A stretch of DNA of 54,851 nucleotides from Phoronis australis (Eukaryota; Phoronida; Phoronidae). A model generated the notes under the pieces. The model worked only from the letters and a program-made list of their open reading frames with translations, was not told the origin of the DNA and ran no database searches. The DNA is taken from the NCBI GenBank assembly GCA_002633005.1, contig NMRA01000495.1, forward strand, positions 42,921 through 97,771. Reading direction: 5' to 3'. A program made the position numbers and the translations under genes. Positions 21,901-36,900 of the stretch are shown piece after piece (position 1 is the first letter of the stretch; each line of letters begins with the position of its first letter).

Positions 21901-24900
21901 TCATTTCTAATCCCAGCAAGGAACATGACGAGATTAACTTTGTAACAGTAGGTGGTCTTAATCCTGTTGGTTTTCGACAGAAGGCATGGGTTCCTTGTCA
22001 CGTTTAGAGATCGACAGTTATTATTGTCATTTTCAAAGGCATACAAAAGTTACACCAAGGAGGTTAATGGCCACAATATGCTTTTAGCCTCCTTCAGAAA
22101 TGTTGCACGAACTAGAACTGCACTGTGGAACTTTGTCAGATGAGGTAAGATCAGGGCCAAGTCACATAGGCCTCAAGACTTTAGCATACACTTGTTGCAA
22201 AAAATCACTTACAGAATGGAAACAGCAAATCAAACCCTATAATTCATGAATTCAATCCCACAATTCAACATCTTATGTCCAATGACTTGAGTTGTCACAA
22301 TATTGCTAGGATGGGCTACTAAGCCTCCGAGCATATTATTTTGCTTTTCACTCCATGATTTTCCTAGGTTCTGTGAGATCTTACTTTTTTCGCAAAACCA
22401 AAGTCTACGGAATGCGTTCCTGACTCGCAAGCAAGTTTTACTGAATTACAACGAAGGAGTATGCTGTCTGTCAAAACTAACAGGTGTTGAACACTTTTGA
22501 AAATGTCGATGACTGATGATTTTAAAGACTTGAACACTACATTTTATGTTACGCCAGGGTTTACAACAAACCTGTGACGTGCTGGTAGAGGCGCCAAACC
22601 CAAAAGTAGTCGTTCCCTCCGATGATGCACTGGCTCCAAACCCAACTGTTGTGGTCGCCCCCGACGAGGTGCTGGCACCGAACGCGCTTGATGATGCACC
22701 CTGAAGAGAAGACAAATTACATACACATATATAAACTTATAGAAAGTTTACGTTCAGTAAAGGGCAAAAGTATTCAGACAAAATGAGACGGAATTCCCAG
22801 TCATGACGTCTGGGTAGAAGCCGTATTCACTGTCAGAGTTGTCTCCCCTGATGACTGAGAATGAAGGGGAATTAACTGGAAAATTAGTAAAGGTGCCAGG
22901 GCCATTTTGCAAATTGAATTTTGAGCCACCTTCGCTGTTAGCAGAACCAACTGTCATGACTGAAACGATATTTTGACCGCTCACCCTTTTTTCTTGTACT
23001 GTGCGTAGGTCATAAAAAAATCTTCCGACAGAAAATACATCAGCTGACTGCCATTACAACTAGGAAAACAAGTTACACGCACGCTCCAGTGAATATTTCT
23101 GTTGCGTGTACATACACCTGACTGTACATTTATAAATCACGGCCGTGGAAATCGAAAAGTTTTCAGTCCCATACAAGGAAAGCACAGAGGTGCACAAGAG
23201 TGGTTGCTTCATGTGTCAATCAAGACTCTAACCACATCAATGCCACGTCTGACCAATCCAGGGATGGGACCAGACACACTGAGTGTTTCTGTTCTTAAAG
23301 GGGGAAAGCGACGGTTCTTGATGCTATGTTTACTAAAAACACAGTTCCCTGGTTATATTGAAAATACATTTTTCCGCGTGTGAATTGCCGTTTCCTTAGC
23401 GTGCATTCACTATGCATGGGACAATAGAAAGTGACGGAAATGACCGGGCATTCACTTCCACCAAAGAAACAAAATGACCTTCAACCCGTGAAACACAGTC
23501 CATGCAGGTCATTCGTGTTTCCTCAATAAAAGTAAAAACAGAACCATGAAGCCAGCCCTTTAAGCCATTTTCTATTGTTCCATGCCCAATAAATACACGC
23601 CAGCGGAACAATTCACACGCCAACGCATAATTTCAACACAGCCATCTATCCGTATTCTCACTGAACATAACATCAAAAACAGTTGCTTCCCCTGTACGAT
23701 CTGACCAGGTGAGCAGCATGGAACATGACCTACCAGACCAGTGGTCAATGTCTGTAGCGCCATCTTCATCGTCTGCTCCGCATCACGCTTCTCCACTTCG
23801 GCATCCTCAATCTACGAAGAAAAACGCGTCTCAAAGAGTAAGAGAACGTCGGAGAAAGACAGAATACGTAACCATGTTATACTAGCAGAGTACACGTTTG
23901 CAGTGCACATCAAAAGTGTTTAGACAAAATGACTCTGGTTTCCATTAGGACGTCTGGACTAAGACAGATTCAAAGTCTGAGCAGCCTTCCCTCATGACTG
24001 AGAATGAAAGCCAATGAGGAGGCGAAGCCATTCTGAAATCAGAATTTGCTCGCAAAACTATTTATTACCAGCCGTTTTTGAGGTTTACGGAATTAGCTGT
24101 GAAGATGAGGACACTGTATTTTGTTTGATTACTTTTGTCATACACTTTACCTAATGTTGCATTTGTAGCAAATAATATCCAAACAATTTTAAGTGATTCT
24201 TCTTCAAAGTATAAAACAGATTTTTCCATTGGTGTCCCAGATATGTGTTTAAACAATACTACAGACAATGGATTTAGTAATACTTACTGAATCATGATTC
24301 CCAACAGATTTTTTTTCATTTTTCACGAGATTCTGTTCACAACTCTTGCAACCAAGCATCTTAGGAAACTTCAGTTTTTACTCAATTTTCATTTTCGACG
24401 CATGTCAATGCAGAGAAACTGATTTTCCTTATTTTCCACAACTAATAAATTCACGCAGCTGCCAAACATGTTCTGCTCGACAGTCTAAATGAATCACAGA
24501 TGGCATCACCATCGCAGACTTACCTTAGCCAGGATGTCTGGCAGAATGTCGTTGAGTTCTTTAATTTCTTTGTTAGCTACCTCAATGGGGTTGTCTGTCG
24601 TGGCCACATCCTTACCCTTCGATGTGTCTGCCTCAACCACTTTTGTGAGACTGGCTAGAAAGTAGAGAAAGTTAACATTGTTCAACAAAACTTAACGCAA
24701 AAATAAACACGAGACCGTATCCTATATGATCTTAAATATAAGCTTATCTACAGCAGTTTTAGAACTGAGATATCTGGCTACTTTCCTACATAATGCATAC
24801 GAGAGCTGAGGACTAATTCCACTTTGAAGTTCAGAAACTATTGACCTGCTCAGAGGAAGATCCGTTTCTTGTGATCGTGGATACAAAATTCTCAATGGAT

Positions 24901-27900
24901 TTATTTTGGAGTTTCAATATTCGCTAGGTGTTGAAAATGAAGAAATTGGTAATCAGTAACAGATGAGAATAGAATGGTGCGCTACAGCATTAGGGGTGAA
25001 CAGAATTTAGGTAACAAATGAATACCCACATTCTAGCAGTACCGTTTCACTAAAGGTTAGCACAGTTGAATACCTAAGAGCTGAGCTGTCTGCTTCAAGT
25101 GAACCATAGCCGAGCGGATAGCTCACAGGAATATCCATGGTTTTTCTTTCAGTAGTTCTCGTCTTGATATGCGCTGCAACCGCAGCTCTTAACTATCCGT
25201 CTGCACTGCCCTAACACTAACTAGTAAACGCCATCCAGTCTTCGGTTAAAGTGAGGTAAAACTAACATTACCACAATCACATTAAAGGATTTTGGACAAA
25301 AAAAACACCTCTTTCAATTTGCAGCTTTCCAATGGTAATTTGTTTTTTGTATTATCAACTCGCAGTTTAGTCAATACCAACCTTTTCCACACACATCGTA
25401 ATGTTTAACCAGCCAGTACTAAACTGAAGAGGCTTTTGAGATGCATTGCTAAACTGAAGAGGCTTTTGAGATGCATTGCAAACATTCATTTCCTTAAGCT
25501 AGGAGAAATTTTGAGGTTTTTCCCACCAAATTCCGAACTCTGCCACTTACCAATTTTCTCTTTGATACACGATGCTGCACTATTGAGAGACTTGATTGAC
25601 AGATCGTACTGTTTGTTGAATAAGTAAGATAGACCGAGCTGGTAATGTCTGACATACAATTAAGAAAACAGTCTAATCGCAAGAAACTTTCAGTTTGATT
25701 TAAACTCCAGGCGACAACGTTTCGAAATTAAGGCTATATCCAAATTGAGCGTTCTCAAGGTCTTTTGCAAGACATCAAGACTCGCAGACCAACTATCCAT
25801 CATGGTTCAAAGAGTTACTAAAACTGAAACCAGAGAATGAGAAGCTAATGCAGCTATACTGGCTAATTTTCATCGAATTTCTAGAGTTAAAACGATCCTA
25901 ACACAAACTTTTGAAAAGAAATTCAATTTCATAGCCAAGCAGCACGTCTGCAATATATATCAATTGATCTAAGTGTTTTTAGCCGTGAGGTAATCATTGA
26001 TGCGGTAACTGCTCTGATGAACAAAAAAGGACAATAGAGAAGCACTCCTAATAAACAGACTTCTTGACAAAACCATATAGTGTAAAAATCTAGTGATGAA
26101 GTACAAGGTGCCATGCAAACCATTCACAACGTTGTCACGTAACTTGGAAGCATAAATTTAGTTTCTGAGACATAAATGTAACTAGAGCTCCGCCGACTCC
26201 TGCTTTTCATTTTCCGTTAGTCTTCTAGAATGCAATTCCTATTTTCACAAGTATTTTCCCTCAGTCAGTAATTTGCTAACAAACTCATGACCTCACGATA
26301 CAACTTGCAAAATGAAAGTTTTATATCTTGTCAAATTTTCCACGAGATTACCATATTAATTGCATTTGAAATATTTGCATTATTTCCAGGACCAAACACT
26401 TGAGGTAACACTGACATTATCTACAGTCTGATCAAATTGCGCAATAAATTTCACAAATCTTATTATCCTCAATCTCTTTAGACGGATTATTTCTAAGGAT
26501 ACGACTCGGCAATCTGTCGATTGTCTGCTTCAAGCTGTGAGAGTTGAATCTTCAGGCACTCTGAGAAATCCGATATGGCACTCTCGTACTGTTCTGAAGA
26601 AAGAAACAGACACGATTAAATCAAACATTGAGTAAACAAATAGCCACATCCAAAAATATCGGTCTGCCTCGCAGCGACTTAACAAAACAACCAAATTGTT
26701 GCATTGGATGGTGGTCACATTTTCATAAGGCACAATTCACAATCTTCAATAAGGCACCAACCCTACGGTCATCGTTCTCAGACCTTCTGCATGGGTAATA
26801 CAAGGCCTAGAGTCTATCTCCAAACTTAACTAGAGAGCAAAATTGACAAACCATGGCACAAGATTAGAGTACAGAGTTGACTTGAAGTATGCACTGCAAC
26901 TGATCAACTATCAAGTAAACTTCGGGCTCAGGCCGTAACCTCAAATTCCGATCAAGCACCACAGATTTTGACCAGACACCGAAATTTCGTCGCTTGGTAA
27001 CTGCTTGGATCAGCAAACCTCCTTTGTACTTCCGCCACGTAACAACAACTAATAAACTTGTCTGTTCATAACGAAACAACAGACTTCTTATCATGAATGT
27101 GAGAGCGTGACAATGGACATACCGGTCTCCAGACTAACTTCTCCAAGGTAGTTATGACAGTCAGCTGTTCGTAGTCTCATCTCCTTGGTGTCTTCACGAG
27201 AAAAGATAAACTTAGCCAGTTCCAGCATCTCCCAGGCCAGCTGCAGATTTGGAATGTCATCCGGGTCCTCCTGTCAATGGTAAACAAAGACGTAAAGAGT
27301 TCAAGCTGCACTCTGACATTCATCTGAGTAATGAGTTATAGCTAACCCCTCAGTTCTAATCAAAGACAATCTTCAGGACAACCAGCCTGCCTCCCTCAAC
27401 AAGCGCATGGGCGTCCTCCAAAAGATTGCTCTTTTGTCCTGAATAGAAATTCTCTTCTATTTTTTATCTTCAAGTACCAAAAAATATTTTCTCACTTTTC
27501 TCATGAACCACAGGCATACAGTATATGCTCAATCATGCCTTCTGCCAGACAGCGAAGTGTGATTTATGAGAAAAGAAAAATTTGCAAGAATTGCAGGGAA
27601 TGAGAAAAGAAACATGCCTCCTGAGAAACAAAATGCAGTTGTGGCAAAAGAATGCACGCTGAGCCAGCGACAAAGACCACCTGCCATTTGGGATGTTACA
27701 ATGCTGCAAAGATTAACACAAGTGACGTTACCCAATGACTGGGACCACTTCAACACACACAGTTACTTTTCTCTTTGGTTCTTAAGCTTGATGCCATGGA
27801 ATAGAGAGTCTAGGCAAAATATTCAAATGCATAGTATTTGCAATGACAAGGCCTTCTTTGTGGTACACACTTCAAGGTCAAACCTGGAATACCAACAACT

Positions 27901-30900
27901 GGCTTGATTGGCAATCCATAGCAGCAAATTAAAAACATCAAAATTTGCTGGCATTTTCTCCACTATTTTTGTTGGTAGTCTCAAAAGGACAGGCCACTTT
28001 AGCCCCCCAAATCCACCAATGAGGCGAGTCTCACCTCTCCTTCCTTAGCTTCTCCGTTATCATCCTGACTTGTCTCCTCCGCATCTTGACTTGTCTCCCC
28101 TTCATCCCCATCACCATCTAAAAGCAGACAATATGCACACACTAGAGTTAATAGCGCAAGATTGAAACAACATTTCAGACTTGAAAGCGTTATAATGCAA
28201 TGAAATAAGAAAAACAATAGATGTAAAATTCACTGTTTCCTTATCGAACACTAAACTATTTGAACAATAAGAAAGCTTTTGTAAAATGTTGAGATCGTTT
28301 CCCTGCATATATATATGTACTATGTAAGCCTGAGCGTAACCAATGGTAACAAAGCTCATCATTACAGACTACGTCTGGCGATAAACAGAACACATTTACG
28401 GAGCATTGTCGAAGAAACAAGAGGGAGAATAGCTCTTGTGGTAGGATGGAAGAATAAGACATTTAGAGCAGTGTTCACAAGACATATGACCAGATGTATG
28501 AAAAACATTTTGCGCGATTGATCATGTGACATCCTCTCGGCCAAGCACAGTATCAAATGTGATTGGCCATAATTTTACCATTTTGAAAACGACCAGTCAG
28601 ACGAAGTAGAGAGACAAATACCCAAGAGAAAGACGGCCGATTGGATGTCTTCGTGAACACTAGTCATAAACAGGTTACATGTAATCTGTCGCCTGAATTG
28701 ATTCAGGCATCAGGGGCCTGTTTATCAAAAAGTCTGCTGGCTTTTGTCTGGACTTCACCCAAAAGTTCGAAATGTTTGGTCTCCATATCAATTTGAGCTA
28801 CCAACGGATTTCTTGTGGACAGATTTTATGACTTTCAGCATAACTTTCATGAAACGGGCTTAGTCATCCGTAAACCGATTTTCAGTCAGAAGTCTAAAGC
28901 CAATAGACCCTTCGAGAAGCAGGACCCAAATCTCCCATTGATAATGTGAACGAGTCATCAACTTTAACTTTGACGAAGACTAGAGTGCAATTGTTCCTTG
29001 GTGATGAAGGAACACAACAATAACATGCAATTAGAAAGCTTAGACGGCCTCTGTTAGCAGCATGCAGACAAACACATCCAACGACATTAACGGTCAAACC
29101 TTTGTCATCTCCTACATCCATATCTTCTTCATCTTCTTCCTCCGTGACATCCTTATCCTCCAACAGGCACGCATCGCCTTGATGACCCACCTCAGCCTTA
29201 TCAGAGTCTGTTCTCTTGTCTGACTGTTCTTCTGATTTTTCCTTTCCTTTCTCCACTGCTCCTTTCAGCACTTCCTTTTTCTCAGCTTTCTCCACATTGT
29301 AGGACTTGGATTTCACTTGACCATCAGTGACATCTGACTGTGGCTTCTGATCACTGTCAACCTGACCAACATCTGACAGTGGCTTCTGTTCACCCTCGCC
29401 CTCAGCAAGATCTGGCTGCTGCTTCAGTTTACCCTCAACCTCAGACTCTGGTTGAAGTGCATCACCCACAAGTTTTTGCTCATTCGCAGTCCCGCAGGTT
29501 TTCTCTGTGTCAGCACTGTTAGTGTTGTCACTTTGCCGAGCAGGTGATTTCGATTTTCGCTCCCTCATTTTCATGCTTCTTTCCTGTGTGTCAGCACATT
29601 CAGCATCCCCAATTTGCTGAGCAGGTGCCTTCTGCTCACTCGTTCTCTCTACGTCAGCATTATGCCGAGCTGGTGATTTTCGCTCACTCATTTCCACACT
29701 ACCATCCTCAGCATCAGCACTTTCAGCGTCCCCATTTTGCTGAGAGGGTGACTTCTGGTCACTCATTTCCACACTTGTTTTCTCTGCGTCAGCACTTTTA
29801 GCATTCCCATTTTGCTGAGCGGGTGATTTTTGCTCACTCATTTCTACACTGGCTTCCTCAGCATCAGCACTTTCAGCGTCTCCATTTTGCTGAGAGGGCG
29901 ACTTCTGCTTACTCATTTCCACACTGGTTTTCTCTGCGCCAGCACTTTTAGCATTCCCATTTTGCCGAGCGGGTGTCTTCTGGTCACTTATTTCCATGCT
30001 GGTTTTCTCTGCGTCAGCACTTTTAGCATCCCCATTTCGTTGAGCGGGAGTCATTTCCACACAGTTTTCCTCAGGGTCAGCACTTTTAGCACTGACAATT
30101 TGCTGAGCCGAAGACTTTCGCTCACTTAGTTCCATAATGCTTTTCTTCGAGTCAGCACTGTTATTTTGTTGAGCTGATGACATTTGCTCACTCATTTCTT
30201 CACAAGTTTCCCCCGAATCAGCAGTGGTATCATCACCACTTTGCCGAGCTGAAGAACTTTGCTGACTGACTTCCACATCTTCAGCACCCTCCTCCTGCTG
30301 CCCCGCAGCCTTGGGATTGTTGCTTTGCGACTTCTCATTCATTTTTACATGAATCTCCTCTAGAATATGGGCAGTATCTCCATTCTTCACAATTGCGAAC
30401 TTGACAAACTCCTCGTCTGAATCGCTCATTTCTACGTCGACCTTCTCCACATCGGCGATGTTGTCGTCTCCATTCCGTTGAGCCAACGGCTTCATCTCAT
30501 TCCCCTGCAGCTCACTCACCTCTCCGTTGGTTTTCTCCACAACACCATCGCAGTCTCGTTTTTGCTGTGGCTTTGCGTCACCACTGCCCTCTGCAGGTTT
30601 AACATCTTCACCCTCACGCAAGGTCATAGCCTCGTAGACCTGTTCATGTAGTTTTTCTCTTTCTTCTCCTGTTTTCACAAGCAACCAGCGTAATTAAAAA
30701 GTACTGTGCATGCCTTCCCCAATGTTAAACTACTCACACACACAAAGGACTAATCTACTTCAACTACAAAGCGTCGGAAATACCAGGCCTCGACATTAAC
30801 TTTTTGACTTTTTGGACGACTTCAGTTCAATATGCCCAAACCTCCGAATCCAAAATGACCTAGTCCAAACATTTTAAGGAACAAATATCCATTTTTCACC

Positions 30901-33900
30901 TTTGGAAGCCTTGATCTCACTGGCAGAAACTCTTGAAATATTGGTTATTGAATTAATCATAGCTTTTCGACTAAGTGCAGAACAGACAGCAATCGAAAAA
31001 TGACGCAAGTCATCAGTGTCATAAATGCAGATGAGAACATCAAACATTTACTGGAATTATTATGAGTAACAAATCATGCAATTCTGTTAATGAGTTTACT
31101 CTCAAATTTTTGTGCTTTGTTCTCGGCTGTTTTGAAGTCATTGACCAGCGGCCACCATAGCTGAGTGCCAAGTTGAGTTAGTTTCCTAAAATTACGACAG
31201 TGACTGATAGAAATCTGAACATCCGGTTGAAGGTGGGTTTCCGGCAGATTGTGAGTGAGTCACTTGGAAGTCTTTTGACAGTTTATATATTACAGTAGTT
31301 ACTTATTGCGTATGTGCCTTTGAGATAGAATTGACCTAAGCACATGGTTATGATACTTTGTACAGTCAATTTGGACAACCGGTTAGAAATTTAACTTGTC
31401 TGCACCAAATTTTCAGTTGTCCTGGAGAATTGGAGTTATTAATGTCGAGCCCTGGATACCGAAATTGATTTTGAATGGTAGCGTGCTCCTGAAAATGTGA
31501 ACCCAATAGCAAAACGTTTTATCAGCAAAATGTACTCCTACAGGGTTACAAACAAACTAAGACATACAATGTTGCAATTTTTATGATAGCAATGTTAACT
31601 GTGGCAAAACTGCATCCATTGTGGACACTCATGAATGCGGTTGGTCCATTGAATCAAATTAAATTTGAAAGTTCCAGCAACTTCAGGTAAGCAATACTTG
31701 TTGTGTTAAAAGTATATCAGGCATCCCAAAAAATGAATTGTCTTCGGACCTTAATATAAAAATCTTCAAAAATTTGTACCACATAAATTTTACGCATTAA
31801 CATTCTGGTGATCATGAAATGGACTGTTTTCAATGTCACAAAAACTACTAAGCAGTGGAACCAGAAAATGCAAAACAAAATGGTGGTTTTTGCATACATG
31901 AGTCACAGCAAGTTTGCTTCCGTCTTATGAACTAGGTTAAACTCCCCTCGTGATTTTTTCATGAACGTCCACAATGCTTGAACTGTGAAAATCTGCACAT
32001 TTAATACATCAAAGACAATTAAGCTAGCACTGTTAAAAGCTAACGAGCTCCAACAATCGTTTGGGTCTTACCAGGTAAATTGTCCGCATTTTCAAACTGT
32101 TCGTCTTGCGACAAGTCCTCATCACCTTCATCGGGAACTGAAGCATCGATTCAACAAAATACAATGTTAAACCACACGTTTCTATGAATGTTACTAGCCA
32201 AGGTTGAAATTTGGGTAAATATTTTCACGAAGACAATAAACCGAGTGAAAATACTAACACATCAGCCGAGGCTAATAACATTCGTCTGTATGAAACGTGT
32301 GCAGTTTGATATATTTATGCCATGGATTTATGTTTTAATCCCAGGGCTTGAAATGACCAATGACAACAAAGAGATGATGTAACACTCCACAAATATGCAT
32401 GGTGTATCAAGATGTGGTACAAATACACGTGTATACACAAAGCCATACATTCATATATTAACAAATACAGGATCTTTCAGAATCGTCCCAAAATGCAATC
32501 CTTTTAATGTTATTAACTACTTGAAACTTAAAGAAGGATTACACAGTCTTTAACTGGCTGAATTACGAAAATCAAATTCTGGGACTTTCTTTCTCTCAGT
32601 CAAGACCAGACTTGCCACCAGTGAATACGGTTCAAAACTTCTAAAGCAAAAATATACAACGGATTCCATCTTCAGACGTCATTAAGTAAATGAGCCATCA
32701 GTTTTGATTGGATTGGCTAACCCTTCCAAAATTTGGTTGGCAAACCTTCCAAAATTTGGCAGCTTCATGTCTTGCACTAATAGTCTCTCCGTTCTTTTGG
32801 GTGGTGGAAACCAATGTGAATACTCCGTAATCACTAGGTGGTGCTAATAAACAAAGGTCCCTCTTTTGACACCTTTAGAGCCAGCAGAAAGTACATCGGT
32901 ACATCAGCATGGGGCAGTTCGTGCGATATGGGACCCACGTGATTTACCTGGATGCAGGCATTTCAACGAGAAGGTCCCTGGCGTTGTTTGCGACGCCTGA
33001 TGAATTTTTTTATATTGTTATTTAGCTCTAGCATGATAATTACATGTCACATAAAACAATACAGTATACATCATTTACAAAAAAATAACATTAAAATCAT
33101 TTGTCTGATGAATTTAAGAGTTCCCTATTGCTCTCATGACATAAAAATTTTGAGTTTAACACAGTAAATCATAGTTTGGTAAAATCTCAGGCCATGACAT
33201 TGCACATAAGTGAAATCATTATATTCGTTGAAAAATATGCACCAACGAATTAAAGCTTTACCATAGCTGCAATCAGTCAACAGAAAAACTGGGAACATTC
33301 ACAAACAAAGAGACAGGAACATAACAGTCTTTGATTCACTTCTGAACTCTCCTGGATAATCTTTGATTAAAATTCACCAATAACAACTAGAGACAAACTG
33401 CTTACATCCATAGACTAAAACATTAACTTTGTTCAGGTTTCACCAAACGGAAGTACAACTAGTACCTCCTTTTATTCTAGAAAACCAAATACACACCGTC
33501 ACCGATGGCATTTCCCAAGACACCGTTCTCCATTCTAGCCAACTCCAGCAAAGAACGTCCATAGTAGAGGTAGGCTTCTCCGCACTCCGCAGCAGTCTCG
33601 CCATACTGGGCGGCTCTGGGGAAATATTGTAGGCATGTGGCGAAAAATGTCAGAAAATGGATTCATGTTTAATGGCAAAGCACAATTTGTCACATCTCAA
33701 CATTTTCAAAATGTCACAGGGAAGGCTTAATAAAGGGTCAATTGTCAGATTTTTTGGTGTTTTTTGCATACACGAGTCACATCAAGTTTGCTTGTCCTAT
33801 ATGCAAGACACAATATTTCTCAGAGATAACTATGAATTACGTAATTTTAAAAAGAACCATAACTTGATGCAGCATAAAATAACTGCACCCCCTCAAAAAA

Positions 33901-36900
33901 AGACAACCTTCTTGGCTCAGTAGATTACAATTCAGATTCGCACAATTCTCAATATGTGACAGAATTTCAGGCAAGCAAGTTTTGTCAGAAGCCATAACCG
34001 CATTAAATAACAGTTTAATACCCTTTAAAAATCATAACATAAATATACTGAATAGAACAACATGTGGTATGAAGTTCAAAAAGTGTTTTAATCTAAATAA
34101 TGCATTTCCTAGGTGAATTCAAAAATGCAACGCTCCCTTATATTGGGAATTATACACTAGTATGTTCAATGTTCTCCCCAACAAAAAAATTCAAATTGGA
34201 CAAAAGCTCAAAATTTCCTTAAGAAATAACTAATCTCCCATAAGTTAAAATTCAGTGCACAAATTTTCCGATCTCTATGCGAGTAAGCTAAACCCATCAA
34301 GGCATAATTCAATCTAGTTACTGCTAGGAGTCAAAACAGGCTGCAGAGAACCCTTGACGTTATAAGATTATTTCTTTACAATACGATAACTACACACAAG
34401 ACATGAGGAATCAAGAAAACCACAGACACTTCTAAGAGCTTTTACTTACAGAAGCCGGCATGCCTCCTGAAGACTGTTCACAGCCGCTGGGATTTCATTA
34501 CACACAAGATGGCGCTTTCCAGTCGTTAGAAAACTCACAGCTTCTGCAGCCAAGTCGTGGCTGAAATGACAAATAGAAACATCATCAAATACAACTCAAT
34601 GATATCTTCCGAAAGTACGACTTCTGTGCAAAAATGTCAAAAAAGTAGACACCAGTTTCGAAAAGTGAGCATGAAAACGAAATCTGAGGATCATGGATTT
34701 CAGATGCTGTAGTTTACAACCAAGGGATGGATTATTACCAGAGCACGACAGGTTGCCGTTCGCAGCCTAGCCAAAATCCTAGCCCAGAATTGCGAAACTA
34801 GCTCGTACAGGGCCTTGACAACCGAAATAACAACTGTGGGGGAGATTTTCCATGACCAAGAAAGTGTCTGGGCATTTTCAGGAGATGCAACTAGAGTTGG
34901 AATGCCAGTCGCACACATGCAACTATATCAGGTGGCAAATATCTCCGCTTACATTTCCAAATTTCAAGTCGCAAATGTGACCTACAGCTCATTAGGTTGA
35001 GTCCTGCCTATGCATTTTGCATGCAAGGGTAAAACATACTTCCTAAACGTAATCATCCATAAATTAACTTTTGGATATGAAGAGCTTTGATCACGGACTT
35101 AAACCTGATTGATCAAGTTTTTAGTTATTTCAGGTAATGGTAATGAGATCATTCAAAGGACTTTTTTCTTATCAATTATCTAAATTGCGAATTAAGAAAC
35201 ATGCTATTCAACCACTTTAAATGTCTATAACCTTTCTATATCACAATAGAAAAAATTCCACTGCCAAATCAATCAAAACTTTGGCAAGTAATAAAACAAA
35301 ATCAGTATTCGCCCGAGGCTGTGTATTTGCCTCATATGCTGCAATTGACCTATCGCAAGCTCCGCCCCCTTGCGAAATGTCCACAAACAAACGATAAGTT
35401 TTAGCCGGCAACGTGTTGTCGGGTAAAACGGCGACTTGTAAACGAAGATGTGTTAAGAATGCTGTGTTCTGATTGGTCACTTAAGCCGTTACTCAAAATC
35501 TTGGCGACAGGACAATTAAGCCACAAAAGGATTATAATGAGTATCAATGAGGCCAGAATTCTACGGTATTCATTTCTAACAGTACAGGAAAATTGACCAA
35601 GTATACCTCGACTGACATCCTGGGTTGTTTTCACAGACAGTAAAAAATTGAAATGAACCCCAGGAATTTTGGAGGCAGGATCTAGAGTTTCGAAGTGTAA
35701 GCAAAACACTTCTAAAATTGTCTAATCGCAATCAAATTTGACAAAGTTGGCCAACAGGGGTTTCTCTGTACAATAAGGTTCCTTAAACTAAGTGTGAGAT
35801 GCAGTCAAAATCTAGATATGGGCAATTCCATTTGTGAAGGACGTACAATCAGAGAACATTTTTATCAATTGTGAAAAAAATGTTCATCATAGGAAAATAA
35901 TTAATACATCAATTCATAGGTCTGACTAATAGCTTTCAAAGCATGCATCAACTTTTCCCCCATCTTTTAATCTGACTGAGAAAATTGCCTTTAAAGGGGT
36001 GTGATGGACGTCAAAGAGTATTTATATTTTTTTTAAAAAATTTTAACGTTAATTTTCTGCGGGTTGCATTAAGTTACAATTTTATGATTTACATGACGAT
36101 TTAATGGAATGATTGCAAAGTACAACACACTAATTTTTTTGATGATATCTTCTAAGAAATTTTTGTCAGACAGCTCCATATGAGTTGAGTTAGTGTGACA
36201 GACGGACGTGATAGACGTACGCTCTGAATTTCTAGTATTAAATTGTTTGTTGTGACTTAAGATACCAATTCAGAACGATTCAAACTTTTGCAGTATTTAA
36301 GCTATATTGGTCTTCTAGGAATATACCCTAGGATTTTAACTTTTCAGTACATTTGATTAAAGATATAAAACAATCACCTAAAATCTTCACTTCCTTTTGA
36401 AGAGGGTAAGCATTATCAATGGGAATGAGAGTGATAATCATTTTGTATTTTACAGCTGTTAGTTATCAGGAAAATCTGTTTTTAAGCATTAAATAGAACA
36501 CCTAACTAATTCAAAATTAATAAGTAAATATTGACAGTCAAAATATAAAATGTGAAATAAAGTTTGAAACTAATCACCGTCATAAAATGCATTTTAATTG
36601 TTTTTTAAATTAGAACTCGCCCTTAGAGCTTGTACAAAATTATTCTCTGGTCCATGCTGTCGATGGTTCTGATGCATACCCATGAAAGTAATAACTGTGA
36701 TGTTTTTAAAGAATTAGTAACAGGATTTCAGTATCTTCTTAATGTGAAGCACATGGTTTAGTTGACATCATCCACTTTTGGCATTTATATTTTAATTCAA
36801 ATCACCCGTGCTGTCTTCCAGTGTCAAAACAAGACATTTTTTAAATAATTGCATTTAGGATTATGATTTGGGAATATGTAGAGCTAACTTATCAGATGCT

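Larger units (their letters stand above)
20771..26660. repeat. NASP: Direct duplication, copy B (5.89 kb)
   Basis: It begins right after the gap inside the 143/430-bp repeat and ends at 26660, where similarity to copy A stops only because copy A reaches the gap. Even the small doubled segment TGCTAAACTGAAGAGGCTTT is present in both copies (19481 and 25447 regions), so the copies are recent or allelic. Confidence 0.92.

Noticed and set aside
26864-27094. Open frame in NASP intron 7 as a hidden exon or reverse transcriptase fragment
   Set aside because: No splice sites fit the NASP phases and no reverse transcriptase motif is visible.
28894-29099. C-terminal extension of the long NASP open frame beyond 29100
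   Set aside because: A good donor (AAAG|GTTTGA) at 29100 joins in phase to the acidic exon at 28117-28035. The extension has a different composition and no NASP similarity, so it is intron read-through.
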